A stretch of DNA of 64,000 nucleotides. Origin: CAWINH01 sp963837425 (lineage in GTDB: Bacteria > Chloroflexota > Limnocylindria > QHBO01). The position numbers and the translations under genes were made by a program. Shown here piece by piece: positions 1 to 8,698 of this stretch. The notes under the pieces are model-generated. The model did no database searches and had not been told where the DNA came from. It was given only the letters and a program-made list of their open reading frames with translations. The DNA is taken from assembly GCA_963837425.1 (NCBI GenBank), contig CAWINH010000002.1, positions 558,001-622,000 of the forward strand, given 5' to 3'. Within the stretch, counting starts at the first letter, position 1, and the number at the start of each line of letters is the position of its first letter.

Positions 1-1
1 G

Positions 2-565
2 AGTGGGACCCTCTTCGACACCGGTCCGCATCACGAGAGCGGCGTCACGCGGCCCCGCTCTCTCATCGACAACGCGACGCCGGCCGCGAATTCCGTGGCC
101 GCGGACGTGCTCCAGCGGCTGGCCTTGCTGCTCGGAGAGCCGGATCACGAGCGACGGGCGCGGAGCATCCTGCGCGCCGTGGCTCCGGCACTCGAGCGAC
201 AGCCATCGGCCTTTGGACGGATGCTGTGCGCCGTCGACCGCGCCCTTGCTGAGCCGATCGACGTGGTGATCGCCGGTGCGCCGGACGACCCACGCTCGGT
301 GGCGCTCCGACGGGGCGCCACCGCGCCCTACGTCCCGGATCTCGTGATGGCGCCGCTCGCACCAGGCGATCCGATCTCGGCCCTCGCGCTCTTCGCGGGG
401 AAGGAGATGCCCGGAGGCGTTCCGGTCGCGTATGTCTGCCGCGGCTACGCGTGCGACGCGCCAACGGACGATCCGCAGCTCGTGCGCCGGCGGATCGGTC
501 AGCTCGCGATCGCCCCGGCGCCCGCCGGCGAGGTCCCCGGCGGCAAATCAGCCGGGCAGGAATGA
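2..565 (+). CDS. C-terminal part of a DUF255 / YyaL (SPATA20-like) thioredoxin-domain protein, 5' end outside window
   Basis: The frame is open from the left edge, so the gene begins upstream; 187 residues are visible. The start of the visible part contains the FDTG and DNATPAANSVAADVL stretch typical of the C-terminal six-hairpin region of YyaL-type proteins, and the end has the family's closing CRGYACDAPTDDP segment. The N-terminal thioredoxin-like domain would lie outside the window. The molecular role of the family is not established; a redox or carbohydrate-linked function has been suggested from the fold. The last 18 bases overlap the end of the convergent yjbQ gene. Confidence 0.8.
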   Translation, partial: SGTLFDTGPHHESGVTRPRSLIDNATPAANSVAADVLQRLALLLGEPDHERRARSILRAVAPALERQPSAFGRMLCAVDRALAEPIDVVIAGAPDDPRSVALRRGATAPYVPDLVMAPLAPGDPISALALFAGKEMPGGVPVAYVCRGYACDAPTDDPQLVRRRIGQLAIAPAPAGEVPGGKSAGQE

Positions 566-961
566 GAGGCGCACCCGGCGGCGCGGGTTGTCCCGGTTCG
601 GGTCGACGAGGGCGACCGACTGCCACGTCCCGAGCGCAACCCGTCCGCCGAGCACCGGGATCGTGAGCGAGGGGCTCACGAGCAGCGGCAGCACGTGATC
701 TGCACCGTGGCCGGCCGAGCCATGGCGGTGGCGCCAGCGATCGTCGCGGGGCAGGAGCCGGTCGAGCGAGGCGAGCAGATCGGCCTCGGAGCCGGAGCCG
801 AGCTCCATGACCACCACTCCGGCGGTGGCGTGCGGGACGAAGACGCTCAGCAGGCCGTCGCGGCCGTCGGCGATCTCGGCGACGAACGCCTGGCAGGCCG
901 GAGTGAGGTCCACGATGCCGCCCGCGGTGCCGGACGTGAACTCGAGCTCGCGCGATTCCAT
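548..961 (-). CDS. yjbQ: YjbQ family protein (UPF0047, secondary thiamine-phosphate synthase type)
   Basis: At 137 residues it matches the usual length of this single-domain family. Visible signatures are HATAGVVVMELG near residues 44-55, a His/Gly-rich stretch around HRHGSAGHGADH (78-89) and GTWQSVALVDPNRD near 111-124, which carry the conserved histidines and acidic residues. Some members rescue thiamine-phosphate synthase mutants, but the physiological role is unsettled. The start codon lies 9 bases after a TAGCCT box on the same strand, suggesting a leaderless or nearly leaderless transcript. It diverges from the LCP gene. Confidence 0.88.
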   Translation of the reverse strand: MESRELEFTSGTAGGIVDLTPACQAFVAEIADGRDGLLSVFVPHATAGVVVMELGSGSEADLLASLDRLLPRDDRWRHRHGSAGHGADHVLPLLVSPSLTIPVLGGRVALGTWQSVALVDPNRDNPRRRVRLSFLPG

Positions 962-1005
962 CCTTCGGCGAGGCTAGCACGCACAGCGACTATCATCGGG
1001 CGAGC
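962..1005. promoter_or_regulatory. Divergent promoter pair for yjbQ and the LCP gene
   Basis: The 44-base gap holds a TAGCCT box on the minus strand (971-976), 9 bases before the yjbQ ATG, and a TATCAT box on the plus strand (991-996), 9 bases before the LCP ATG. Neither gene has a GGAGG-type ribosome site in the gap. No convincing -35 element was found for either box. Confidence 0.5.
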
Positions 1006-1989
1006 ATGACTCTCTCGCGCTCGATCGGTGCCCGCCACCGTAGCGGCGGGCTCCTGATCGCCGCGGTGCTGGCGCTCGCGGCCTGCTCGGCGGCGCCGAG
1101 TCCGACCTCCATGCCAACGCAGCTGGCGACGTCGACCCCGATGCCGATCCCGAGCCCGTCTCCCACGCCGAGCCCGCTCCCGACCCCGGTTCCGCGTGCG
1201 GTCGACGAGCAGCTCCTCCACGAATCCCTCACGCTGCTCATCGTCGGCGAGGATCAGTCGGCGTCACGCAAGGCGCAGGGCTACGTCGAGACGAACACCG
1301 ACGCGCTGATGGTCGTGAACCTCAACCCGAACCAGTCGCGGATCGTCATGCTCAGCATCCCCCGCGACACGGTCGACGTGCCGCTGGGCAACGGCCAGAC
1401 CTACCACGGCAAGATCAATTCGATCGCCTTCAACTACGACCTGCCCACGCTGCAGGCCACGGTGAGCGCCCTGCTCGACATCCCGATCGACGCCTACCTG
1501 AAGATCGACATGGACGACCTCGCGACCCTCGTGGACGCGGTGGGCGGCGTGGACGTCGACGTCCAGACCCACGTCGTCGAGGCTCGCTGGGGTCTCGACC
1601 TCCAGCCGGGGCCCGCCCACCTCACCGGCGCCCTGGCCCTCGCCTACACCCGCTCCCGGCACAGCGACAACGACTACGCGCGGGCCGCCCGGCAGCAGCA
1701 GGTCGTGCTCGCCCTCGTGCGGAAGTACTTCGACCCGGCCACGGACGTCTCGATCCGGGACCTGCTCGCCGGCCTCACCGCCTTCCGGACCAACCTCGAT
1801 CTCGCCGAGCTGGCGACCTACGTGACGATCGCCCGCCGCAGCCGGGATGCCGCCGTGAGCGCCACCGTCCTCAAGCCGCCGCGGTTCGCGACCTTCGCGG
1901 GCATCGAGCAGGGCACGGGCCGCGGCTGGATCATGATCCCGAACTTCGCGGCCATGCGCGCCTATGCCGCTGCCCAGCTGGGCGAATGA
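1006..1989 (+). CDS. LytR-CpsA-Psr (LCP) family cell-envelope phosphotransferase, lipoprotein
   Basis: The protein has 327 residues. The N-terminus is a lipoprotein signal with lipobox LAAC at Cys27, followed by a Pro/Ser/Thr-rich spacer to about residue 65. The LCP domain (about 75-265) shows SIPRDT, the NSIAFNYD segment, VDAVGGVDVDV, and the late Arg/Asp cluster YTRSRHSDNDYARAARQQQ that binds the polyprenyl pyrophosphate head group. LCP enzymes transfer lipid-linked wall polymers to peptidoglycan. A lipid anchor instead of the usual N-terminal transmembrane helix is less common. The family call is firm; the exact polymer is unknown. Confidence 0.9.
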   Translation: MTLSRSIGARHRSGGLLIAAVLALAACSAAPSPTSMPTQLATSTPMPIPSPSPTPSPLPTPVPRAVDEQLLHESLTLLIVGEDQSASRKAQGYVETNTDALMVVNLNPNQSRIVMLSIPRDTVDVPLGNGQTYHGKINSIAFNYDLPTLQATVSALLDIPIDAYLKIDMDDLATLVDAVGGVDVDVQTHVVEARWGLDLQPGPAHLTGALALAYTRSRHSDNDYARAARQQQVVLALVRKYFDPATDVSIRDLLAGLTAFRTNLDLAELATYVTIARRSRDAAVSATVLKPPRFATFAGIEQGTGRGWIMIPNFAAMRAYAAAQLGE

Positions 1990-2005
1990 GGGCGGGCTGC
2001 CGCCC
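1990..2005 (+). terminator. GC hairpin after the LCP gene
   Basis: GGGCGG, a four-base loop and CCGCCC begin within the last base of the LCP stop codon and are followed by CTTCGT. It sits between two convergent genes and could serve both, but the T-run is weak. Confidence 0.45.
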
Positions 2006-2010
2006 CTTCG

Positions 2011-2421
2011 TCAACCCCCGCCGGGCAGGGCGGGCACGAGCATCGTCGAGCGCGTCCCGCACCGATAGCAGGACTCGTCCGCCGCGCGGACCGTCGCGCC
2101 GCAGTTCGCGCAACTGACTCTCAGCTCCGACTCGCACTGCGTGCAGAAGCGCGCCCCCGTCGGGTACTCGAGGCCATCGACCGGGCAGTAGGGGACGCCG
2201 CGCGGCGCCTCCACGACGCCATCCGGCGCGGTCGCCAGGCGGTGGACCGGCTGAACGGTCGCCTCGGCCCGGATCCCGACCTGGCTGACCCGCAGATAGC
2301 CGATCACCAACCACAGGACGTACAGGCCGATGAGCCCCACTACGGCGTATGGAAAGATGTCGAAGACGAACTTCGGGCTGTCGGTGGCGATCCACTCGAT
2401 CACGCTGCGGATGGCATCCAT
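2011..2421 (-). CDS. Single-pass membrane protein with C-terminal double zinc ribbon
   Basis: The protein has 136 residues. An N-terminal hydrophobic segment (about 22-45) is followed by a short linker and a Cys-rich tail with CPVDG, CTQC, CANC and CYRC pairs, arranged as zinc-ribbon knuckles like those in many double-zinc-ribbon membrane proteins. No catalytic motif is seen, so function is unknown; a metal-stabilised protein-protein contact module is the simplest reading. A TAGAAT box (2432-2437, minus strand) is 10 bases before the ATG. It diverges from the adenosine-deaminase-like gene. Confidence 0.75.
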   Translation of the reverse strand: MDAIRSVIEWIATDSPKFVFDIFPYAVVGLIGLYVLWLVIGYLRVSQVGIRAEATVQPVHRLATAPDGVVEAPRGVPYCPVDGLEYPTGARFCTQCESELRVSCANCGATVRAADESCYRCGTRSTMLVPALPGGG

Positions 2422-2485
2422 GGCGGGGCCGATTCTAGCATTCGGCCCCTGTTACACTCGGCGAAAGCGCACCCCGACGAGGACC
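2422..2485. promoter_or_regulatory. Divergent promoter region, zinc-ribbon gene / deaminase-like gene
   Basis: The minus strand has TAGAAT at 2432-2437. The plus strand has TACACT at 2453-2458, giving the deaminase-like gene a leader of roughly 20 bases containing GACGAGGA just before the ATG. Confidence 0.4.
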
Positions 2486-3559
2486 ATGCCCCGCCCGAAG
2501 CTCGACCCGCGACGCCCGCTGACCGAGCTTCACGTCCATCTGGGTGCGGCGGTCACCCCGGCGATCATGTGGGGGATCGCCCACGCGCAGGGGATCCGCC
2601 TGCCGACAAAGGACTACTGGGCGTTTCGCGAACTCATCACCGTCGGCCGACGTCGCCGATCCTTCCAGGCCTACCTCGACCTGTTCCACTGGACGGAGCT
2701 GATCCAGTCGAGTCCCACCGCCGTCGAGCGCAGCGTCTACGAGGTGATCGGGGGCGCGTACCGGAAGAACAACATCACCCGGCTCGAGCTTCGCTTCAAC
2801 CCGATGAAGCGCAACCGGGGCGGCGAGCAGGACCTCGACCACATCATCGCGGCCGCGGTGCGAGGGATGGACCGCGCGGTGCTCGAATACCCGCAGGTGG
2901 CCGCCGGCCTCATCTTCTGCCTTGACCGCGGCTTTTCCTACGAGTTGAACGAGATCATCGCCGGCAAGGCAATCGCCTGGCGCGATCGCGGCGTGGTGGC
3001 GGTCGACATCGCGGGACCGGAAGATCCGGGGTTTCGGTTCGCGGACTACGCCGGACTGTTCGCGGACGTTCGGCGAGCCGGCCTGGGGGTCACCGTCCAC
3101 GCCGGCGAGACGGGGGGGCCGGAGGAGGTCCGCGATGCGGTCATGGCGCTCGAGCCGACGCGCATTGGGCATGGCATCAAGAGCGCCTTCGATCCGGAGG
3201 TGATGGCCATGCTCCGGGAGCGCGACATCGTCCTCGAGGTGTGTCCGGCGTCGAACCTCTCGACCCGCGTCGTCCGAGACCTGGCGGAGCTGCGCCGCGT
3301 GCTCCGTGCGCTCGCCGACAACCGCGTGCCGTTTGCCCTCTCGACCGACGGCCCGGAGATGCTCCGCACCTACCTGCGCGACGAGGTCGCGTTCCTGCTG
3401 CGCCACGAGATCCTGACCTTCGAGGAGATCATGCGGGCGCTGGAGACCGCGGATCGCGCCAGCTTCCTGGGGCCCCGGCGGCACCCGGCGGCGCGCTCCG
3501 GAGCGGACGGCCGCGGGGTCGATTCGGCTGCGGCGATGGCCCTCGAGATCGAGGTCTAG
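2486..3559 (+). CDS. Adenosine-deaminase-like metal-dependent hydrolase (divergent paralogue)
   Basis: The protein has 357 residues, taking the internal ATG that starts MPRPKLDPRRPLTELHVHL; the longer upstream frame would run into the neighbouring promoter. Amidohydrolase/ADA signatures in order are HVHL (metal-binding HxH), HAGETGGPEEV with the catalytic Glu, IGHGI, and LSTDGPEM. In canonical adenosine deaminases the last motif is STDDP; the first Asp (metal ligand) is kept, but the second, which contacts the purine, is Gly. It may therefore deaminate a modified purine nucleoside or another substrate. A second, canonical deaminase is encoded at 12567-13628 beyond the nucleoside transporter. 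Confidence 0.82.
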   Translation: MPRPKLDPRRPLTELHVHLGAAVTPAIMWGIAHAQGIRLPTKDYWAFRELITVGRRRRSFQAYLDLFHWTELIQSSPTAVERSVYEVIGGAYRKNNITRLELRFNPMKRNRGGEQDLDHIIAAAVRGMDRAVLEYPQVAAGLIFCLDRGFSYELNEIIAGKAIAWRDRGVVAVDIAGPEDPGFRFADYAGLFADVRRAGLGVTVHAGETGGPEEVRDAVMALEPTRIGHGIKSAFDPEVMAMLRERDIVLEVCPASNLSTRVVRDLAELRRVLRALADNRVPFALSTDGPEMLRTYLRDEVAFLLRHEILTFEEIMRALETADRASFLGPRRHPAARSGADGRGVDSAAAMALEIEV

Positions 3560-3577
3560 GCTGATAGACTGCCGGCC

Positions 3578-4441
3578 GTGTCATCGATCTGGCGGCCGGT
3601 ACGGGAGCGCAACCCCACTCGCAGCCTGATGGTGGTCGTCGCCCACCCCGGCGACGAGGCGTTCGGCTTCGGAGGCGCCATCGCCCAGGCCGCCGCCTCA
3701 GGTGCCTATGTCGTGGTCGTGTGCGCCACACGCGGCCGATTCGACCGCCGGCTCCTGGAGCGCGCACCCGCCCCGGGCGGGCGCAACCGGGACATCGGAC
3801 GCCCGGTCGTCTGGCGCAACCTCGACACGATTCGCGAGGACGAGATGCGCCGCTCCGTGGCGCTGCTCGGCGTTCGCGTGCTGCGCATGCTTGACTACAG
3901 CGAGGAGGGTCTGACCGGGATCGACCCCGACGAGCTCGTTGGCCGCCTGGTCGAGCCAATCCGCATGCATCGGCCCGAGGTGATCCTCGGCTTCGGACCC
4001 GAGGGCGTCACCGGCGACCCAGATCACGTCGCTGTCGGGCAGGCCACCGATCTCGCCTTCGACCGGGCCGCCGAACCCTTGGCCTACGAGGACGACATCG
4101 AGGAGGATCAGGTCGCGTGGCGCGCCGCCAAGCTCTACCACCTCGTCGTGCCGCCGTCGCAGGTCGCGCCGCTCGGGAAAGGCTCGCCGGCCACCTACGG
4201 GTCGCCATCGGGCACCGATACCCTGACCCTTGAGCTCGGGGACCTCGTCGACCTGAAGCGCCAGGCGATCACCCGGCACGTGACCCAGACCGGGTCCGCC
4301 GGCCCCTTCCACGGCTGGCCGGACGAGGCGAGGGACGGCTATCTGGCCACCGAGCACTATCGCCTGGCACGCTCGAATCTGCCCGTTCCGGCCGGCGGGG
4401 CACGGGACCGCGAGCAGAGCCTCTGGGACGGACTCGTCTGA
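3578..4441 (+). CDS. PIG-L / LmbE family zinc deacetylase
   Basis: The protein has 287 residues and a GTG start; a TAGACT box (3565-3570) lies 7 bases upstream and there is no ribosome site. VVVAHPGDEAFGFGG near residues 19-33 is the family's first zinc motif (usual AHPDDE, here AHPGDE), and GDPDHVAVG near 147-155 contains the later zinc histidine. Such enzymes remove N-acetyl groups from GlcNAc-type substrates, for example in thiol-cofactor or glycolipid synthesis. The Asp-to-Gly change at the catalytic-base position of AHPDDE is notable and may lower or alter activity. Substrate is unknown. Confidence 0.82.
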   Translation: MSSIWRPVRERNPTRSLMVVVAHPGDEAFGFGGAIAQAAASGAYVVVVCATRGRFDRRLLERAPAPGGRNRDIGRPVVWRNLDTIREDEMRRSVALLGVRVLRMLDYSEEGLTGIDPDELVGRLVEPIRMHRPEVILGFGPEGVTGDPDHVAVGQATDLAFDRAAEPLAYEDDIEEDQVAWRAAKLYHLVVPPSQVAPLGKGSPATYGSPSGTDTLTLELGDLVDLKRQAITRHVTQTGSAGPFHGWPDEARDGYLATEHYRLARSNLPVPAGGARDREQSLWDGLV

Positions 4442-4512
4442 TACAACAACGGTAGCATCGGCCACCCATCGGCCTCTGCTACCCTCGCACCACAGATCCA
4501 TCGGAGTCCCGC

Positions 4513-5592
4513 ATGCCCGATCAGCTCAGCAACGAGAACATCATGGCCGTCCTGTCCGGCGTCAAGGACCCCGAGATCGGTCGCGACCTCGTCAGCCTCG
4601 GCATGGTCAAGGGGATCGAGATCAACGGCGGGGTCGTGGACCTGACCGTGGAGCTCACCACCCCGGCCTGCCCGCTGAAGGCGAAGATCGAGTCGGACAT
4701 CGTGGATGGGATCACCGGTCTCGGCGCCACGGCGGTCCGGGTCGATTGGGCCAGCAACGTGAAGCGATCATTCGGAGGTCCCTCTGCGGACCTGATTCCC
4801 GGGGTTCGCAACACGATCGCGGTCGCGTCCGGCAAGGGGGGCGTGGGAAAGACCACCGTCGCTGTCAATCTCGCGGTCAGCCTCGCCCGCGACGGGGCGC
4901 GGGTCGGGCTTCTGGACGCGGACATCACCGGGCCGAACGTGCCGCTCATGATGGGCACCGATGGTGCGCATGTGACGGGCGCCGGCGGTCGCGTGAATCC
5001 GGTGACCAGCCACGGCGTGCAGATGATGAGCATTCAGTACTTCCTGACCGGGGACGCGCCGGTCATCTGGCGTGGCCCACTCATCCATTCGGCGATCCAG
5101 CAGTTCCTGCGCGACGTGGAGTGGGGGGAGCTCGACTACCTCGTCATCGACCTGCCGCCGGGGACGGGGGATGCGGCGCTCTCGCTGAGCCAGCTCATTC
5201 CGCTGTCCGGTGCGGTGGTCGTGACGACCCCGCAGGAGGTGAGCCTCATGGACGCTCGCAAGGCGATCGCCATGTTCACGAAGGTGAACGTGCGAACCCT
5301 CGGCGTCATCGAGAACATGAGCGCCTTCATCTGCCCCGAGTGTGGCCACGAGCACGACATTTTCGGCTCGGGCGGCGGCGACAAGATGGCGCGCGAGCTG
5401 GGACTGGAGGTGCTCGGCCGGATCCCGCTCGAGCCCGCGGTGCGCACCGGCGGCGACAGTGGCGTACCAATCACCTCCGAGCAGCATCCCGCCTCCGACG
5501 GCTCCGCTGCCGCAGCAGCCCTCCGTGAGGTTGCCCGCGTGGTGGCTGGCAAGGTGAGCGTGCTGGCTGCACCCCTCGCCGCGGCCGGGTAG
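4513..5592 (+). CDS. mrp: Mrp/NBP35-type P-loop ATPase, iron-sulfur cluster carrier with MIP18 domain
   Basis: The protein has 359 residues. Residues about 5-85 form a MIP18/DUF59 domain (VKDPEIGRDLVSLGMV and TTPACPLK). The ParA-like ATPase follows with a deviant Walker A, SGKGGVGKTT, near residue 107, LLDADITGPN, and LVIDLPPGTGD. The CPEC pair near 275-279 is the expected dimer-bridging Fe-S cluster site. These proteins hold and transfer 4Fe-4S clusters in the cytosol. The leader contains CGGAG before the ATG, and TACCCT (4480-4485) is a possible -10. Confidence 0.95.
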   Translation: MPDQLSNENIMAVLSGVKDPEIGRDLVSLGMVKGIEINGGVVDLTVELTTPACPLKAKIESDIVDGITGLGATAVRVDWASNVKRSFGGPSADLIPGVRNTIAVASGKGGVGKTTVAVNLAVSLARDGARVGLLDADITGPNVPLMMGTDGAHVTGAGGRVNPVTSHGVQMMSIQYFLTGDAPVIWRGPLIHSAIQQFLRDVEWGELDYLVIDLPPGTGDAALSLSQLIPLSGAVVVTTPQEVSLMDARKAIAMFTKVNVRTLGVIENMSAFICPECGHEHDIFGSGGGDKMARELGLEVLGRIPLEPAVRTGGDSGVPITSEQHPASDGSAAAAALREVARVVAGKVSVLAAPLAAAG

Positions 5593-5594
5593 CC

Positions 5595-5651
5595 GGCACC
5601 GAACAGCCGGAAGGGGGATCCCCGTCACCCGATCGGGGGATGGCTCGTGCC
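5595..5651 (+). terminator. Bulged hairpin downstream of mrp
   Basis: GGCAC (5595-5599) pairs with GTGCC (5647-5651), AGCC with GGCT, and an inner ATCCCC with GGGGAT, giving a long imperfect stem. It is followed by GACTGTCGCTTTCT, a weak T-tract. It lies between mrp and the next promoter. Confidence 0.45.
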
Positions 5652-5664
5652 GACTGTCGCTTTC

Positions 5665-5670
5665 TAGAAT
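5665..5670 (+). promoter_or_regulatory. -10 box (TAGAAT) of the phosphoesterase gene
   Basis: TAGAAT is separated from the ATG at 5677 by only six bases, so transcription would start at or within a base or two of the start codon. This is one of the cleanest leaderless-type arrangements in the window. Confidence 0.5.
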
Positions 5671-5676
5671 CCGGCC

Positions 5677-6456
5677 ATGCGGATTGCCGTCATCTCGGAC
5701 CTCCATGCGAATCTGCCCGCCCTGCGAGCGGCGTTGGACGACATTGCCGGGATAGGCTGCGACGCGGTCTGGTGCGCCGGCGATCTGATCGGCCGTGGGC
5801 CGCACCCGAATGAGGTCGTGGCAGAGATCAGGCGCCTGGGGATTCCGAGCGTGCAGGGCAACTGGGACGAGGCGGCCTCGATGGACCGCGAGCAGAGCGG
5901 CTCGATCTGGGCTTCCCCCGAGGCCGATGCGCTGGGGCGCGCCTCGCTGGCGTGGACGTCGCGCCAGCTCACCGAGGAGAACCGCAGCTGGCTCCGACAT
6001 CTTCCGCTCTCGCTGCGCCTGGAGGTCGAGGGACGGTCCGCGCTCCTCTTCCACGCTACCCCGATCAAGCAGAACGAGTACCTATGGTCGGACAGGCCGT
6101 CGCGATATTTCGCGCGCATCGCCAGTGACGAGGCCGATGACCTGTTCTGCTTCGGGCACACCCACGAGTCGTTCCACCGGGTCGTCGGGCAGAGCCACTT
6201 CGTGGCGGCCGGCTCGGTCGGTTGCGGGACCGCCGAGAGCCCGAGGGCCCGGTACGCGGTGATCTACGTCACCGACACCGACCTCGTTGCCGGCTTCCGC
6301 TCCGTCGAGTACGACGTCCACGTCGTGCTGCGGGATATCGCCGCCGCCGGGCTGGCGGACGATCCGCTGCGGGAGCCACCGGTCTCGCACCCCACAGTCG
6401 ATCCGGGTGTCCCGGCGCCCGCTGCCGGCGACACGGGAGCACCGGCCCAGGCCTAG
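5677..6456 (+). CDS. Calcineurin-like metallophosphoesterase (YfcE/MJ0936-type)
   Basis: The protein has 259 residues. Metal-site motifs are in order: ISDLHAN near 6-12, GDLIGRG near 34-40, GNWDE (variant of GNHD/E) near 66-70, FHATP near 127, and CFGHTHE near 151-157. The fold corresponds to small bacterial phosphodiesterases of broad specificity; substrate is not deducible. The C-terminal 40 residues are Pro/Ala-rich and outside the core. Its TAG stop shares the palindrome CTAG (6453-6456) with the stop codon of the convergent permease gene. Confidence 0.88.
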   Translation: MRIAVISDLHANLPALRAALDDIAGIGCDAVWCAGDLIGRGPHPNEVVAEIRRLGIPSVQGNWDEAASMDREQSGSIWASPEADALGRASLAWTSRQLTEENRSWLRHLPLSLRLEVEGRSALLFHATPIKQNEYLWSDRPSRYFARIASDEADDLFCFGHTHESFHRVVGQSHFVAAGSVGCGTAESPRARYAVIYVTDTDLVAGFRSVEYDVHVVLRDIAAAGLADDPLREPPVSHPTVDPGVPAPAAGDTGAPAQA

Positions 6457-7529
6457 GTCGCGGCCTCTCGTTCGTATGGCTGGCCGTCGGCCGCGGGCGG
6501 GATGCTGCGCCCGATCAGGCCGGCCAGCACGATGATGGTGACGACGTAGGGCAGCGCGTCGAAGACCTGTCCGGGGACGTGGCCCAGCAGTGTGCCAAGG
6601 TCACCGCCGGGTGGGAAGAAGTTGATCGAGTCGCCGAGCGCGCGAGACGACGCGAAGAGGAGCGCCGCGCCGAATGCGCCAACCGGGGTCCAGCGACCAA
6701 CGATCATGGCCGCCAGGCCGATGAAGCCGCGCCCGGTCGTCATCCCGGACTGGAACGAGTTCGTCCCCTCCATGCTCAGGTAGGCGCCGGCCAATGCGGC
6801 GAGGGCGCCGGCCAGCACGACGTTGCGGTATCGGAGCCAGATCACGTTGATGCCGACCGTCTCCGCGGCGCGCGGATGCTCGCCGACGGCACGGGTGCGC
6901 AGGCCCCAGCGCGACCGGAAGAGGAGGACCTGGAAGATGACGACGATGACGATCACCGACATCCCGATGGGGCCCTGCCGCAGAAACATCTCGAGGATCC
7001 ATCCGATCACCGGGATGTTCGCGACCGCCTTGGGGGGCACGAAGGTCCGGAATGCGCCGGCACCGTTCGGGGAGGTCTGGGAGATGAGGGTGTTCAGATA
7101 GCCGGTGAGCCCAAAGGCCGCGATGTTGATGATCGTGCCGCTGATGATCTGGTCCGCCCGGATCGTGATCGAGAGCCAGGCGTGGAGCAGCGAGATCAGC
7201 ATCCCTGACAGGATCGCGGCCAGCAGCGCGACGAGCAGGGTGGGCGTCACGCCGAAGAATGCCGAGGGCGTTCCGCCCAGCACGGGCTGGAGGAGGACCC
7301 CGGCGTACCAGCCCACGAACGCCGCCGCGATCATGATCCCCTCGATGCCGATGTTCACGACCCCGGCCCGTTCGCACATGACGCCGCACAACGCGGCGAG
7401 GGCGATCGGCGTCGCGTTCTGCAGGATGATCGGCGCGATGTTCGGGATGACCTGGATCAGGTAGCCAACGAACTGGAAGACGAGGCCCAGGATCGGGATC
7501 GCGTAGAAGAAGTGGATGATCGGATCCAT
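6453..7529 (-). CDS. BMP-type nucleoside ABC transporter, second permease (NupQ/YufQ-like)
   Basis: The protein has 358 residues and about nine hydrophobic segments; the start is the ATG of MDPIIHFFYAIPILG, which overlaps the preceding permease stop by one base (TGATG). The core segment GVVNIGIEGIMI is the hallmark of the second permease of BMP-family purine nucleoside importers (BPD_transp_2 family, related to ribose/branched amino-acid permeases). It is the last gene of the four-gene transporter and would pair with the 7529-8698 permease in the membrane. Confidence 0.92.
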   Translation of the reverse strand: MDPIIHFFYAIPILGLVFQFVGYLIQVIPNIAPIILQNATPIALAALCGVMCERAGVVNIGIEGIMIAAAFVGWYAGVLLQPVLGGTPSAFFGVTPTLLVALLAAILSGMLISLLHAWLSITIRADQIISGTIINIAAFGLTGYLNTLISQTSPNGAGAFRTFVPPKAVANIPVIGWILEMFLRQGPIGMSVIVIVVIFQVLLFRSRWGLRTRAVGEHPRAAETVGINVIWLRYRNVVLAGALAALAGAYLSMEGTNSFQSGMTTGRGFIGLAAMIVGRWTPVGAFGAALLFASSRALGDSINFFPPGGDLGTLLGHVPGQVFDALPYVVTIIVLAGLIGRSIPPAADGQPYEREAAT

Positions 7530-8698
7530 CAGTGCGCGACCGTCTCCCCGCCATAGCTGCGCGTGATCGTCTCCGCGGTGTCGATGCCGGCCTTGACGCT
7601 GCCGAGCCGGAAGATGCGCCGAACGACGAGGTCCGCCACCAGGAAGAGCAGGATCGTGGCCTGCAGCACGTCCACCAGCTCGGCCGGGATGAGGTTGTGG
7701 GTCTGGATCTGCATGAGCGGCGCTCCGGCCCGCATCGCGCCGAAGAGGAGCGCGGAGAAGATGACCCCAACCGGGTTCGAGCGGGCGAGAAGGGCCACCG
7801 CGATCGAGTCGAAGCCAACGGTCGTCCCGAACGACGCGGTCATGTAGTGCGTGACGCCCAGGACGACGACCGCGCCCGCCAGCCCGGCGAGCATCCCCGC
7901 CAGCGTCATCGTCAAGACGGTGATCAGCCGCGGCTGCATCCCCGCGTAGCGGGCGGCATCCGGGTTTGCGCCCACCGCGCGGATCTCGAAGCCGCGAGTG
8001 GTGCGGTAGAGGAGCCAGGCCACGACGAAAACCGCCGCCAGGGCCACGAGGATCCCGGCGTGGCCGGCGCGGCCGATGAGCACCGGCAGCGCCGCGTTCC
8101 CGACCTGCGCGGTGATCGGCGACGGTGAGCCCGGCTGGTCGAGGGGCCCGCTCACGGCCCAGGCGATCGTCGCCACCGCCACGTAATTGAGCATGATCGT
8201 GGTGACGACCTCGTGGGCACCGGACACCGCCTTGAGGAATCCGGGGATGAAGCCCCAGGCGCCACCGGCGATGAGTCCCGCCAGCAGCGCGAGCGGAATG
8301 GCGACGAGGGGCGGCGCCTGGTTGAGGGCCACACCGACGGTGACCGCACCAACCGCGCCGAGCAGGAACTGGCCCTGTGCCCCGATGTTGAAGAGCCCGG
8401 CCCTGAACGCGAGCGCCACCGAGAGCCCACCGAGGATCAGCGGCGCGGAGGCGCGGACCGTGTTCACGATCGGCTCCAGGCCGCCAAGGGCTCCCTGGTA
8501 GAGCGCCGAGTAGGCGGTGAGTGGCAGGAGCGCATCGAACGTGCGCTCGGGGACGACGAGCTCGGAGGCGAGGATGATGACCGCGCCCACGATGAGCGCC
8601 ATCAGGATCGACGCAAGCGGCAGTGCGACGGTCGCCCACACGGCGCCCGGCAACTGCCGAAGCCGCCCACGGACCGCGGCCGCGCTCGTTCCCGTCAT
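7529..8698 (-). CDS. BMP-type nucleoside ABC transporter, first permease (NupP/YufP-like)
   Basis: The protein has 389 residues with a cytoplasmic N-terminus and about ten hydrophobic segments. Residues near 112-122 read FNIGAQGQFLL, matching the diagnostic NIG-EGQ segment of first permeases. The ATG lies inside the stop of the ATPase gene (ATGA overlap) and its own stop overlaps the next permease by one base, so the three genes are translationally coupled. Together they import purine nucleosides in characterised relatives. Confidence 0.92.
   Translation of the reverse strand: MTGTSAAAVRGRLRQLPGAVWATVALPLASILMALIVGAVIILASELVVPERTFDALLPLTAYSALYQGALGGLEPIVNTVRASAPLILGGLSVALAFRAGLFNIGAQGQFLLGAVGAVTVGVALNQAPPLVAIPLALLAGLIAGGAWGFIPGFLKAVSGAHEVVTTIMLNYVAVATIAWAVSGPLDQPGSPSPITAQVGNAALPVLIGRAGHAGILVALAAVFVVAWLLYRTTRGFEIRAVGANPDAARYAGMQPRLITVLTMTLAGMLAGLAGAVVVLGVTHYMTASFGTTVGFDSIAVALLARSNPVGVIFSALLFGAMRAGAPLMQIQTHNLIPAELVDVLQATILLFLVADLVVRRIFRLGSVKAGIDTAETITRSYGGETVAH

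Noticed and set aside
6453..8639. One 728-codon frame that would fuse both nucleoside permeases
   Set aside because: The part before the ATG at 7529 is the first permease read in the wrong frame; two separate permeases with a one-base overlap explain the region.
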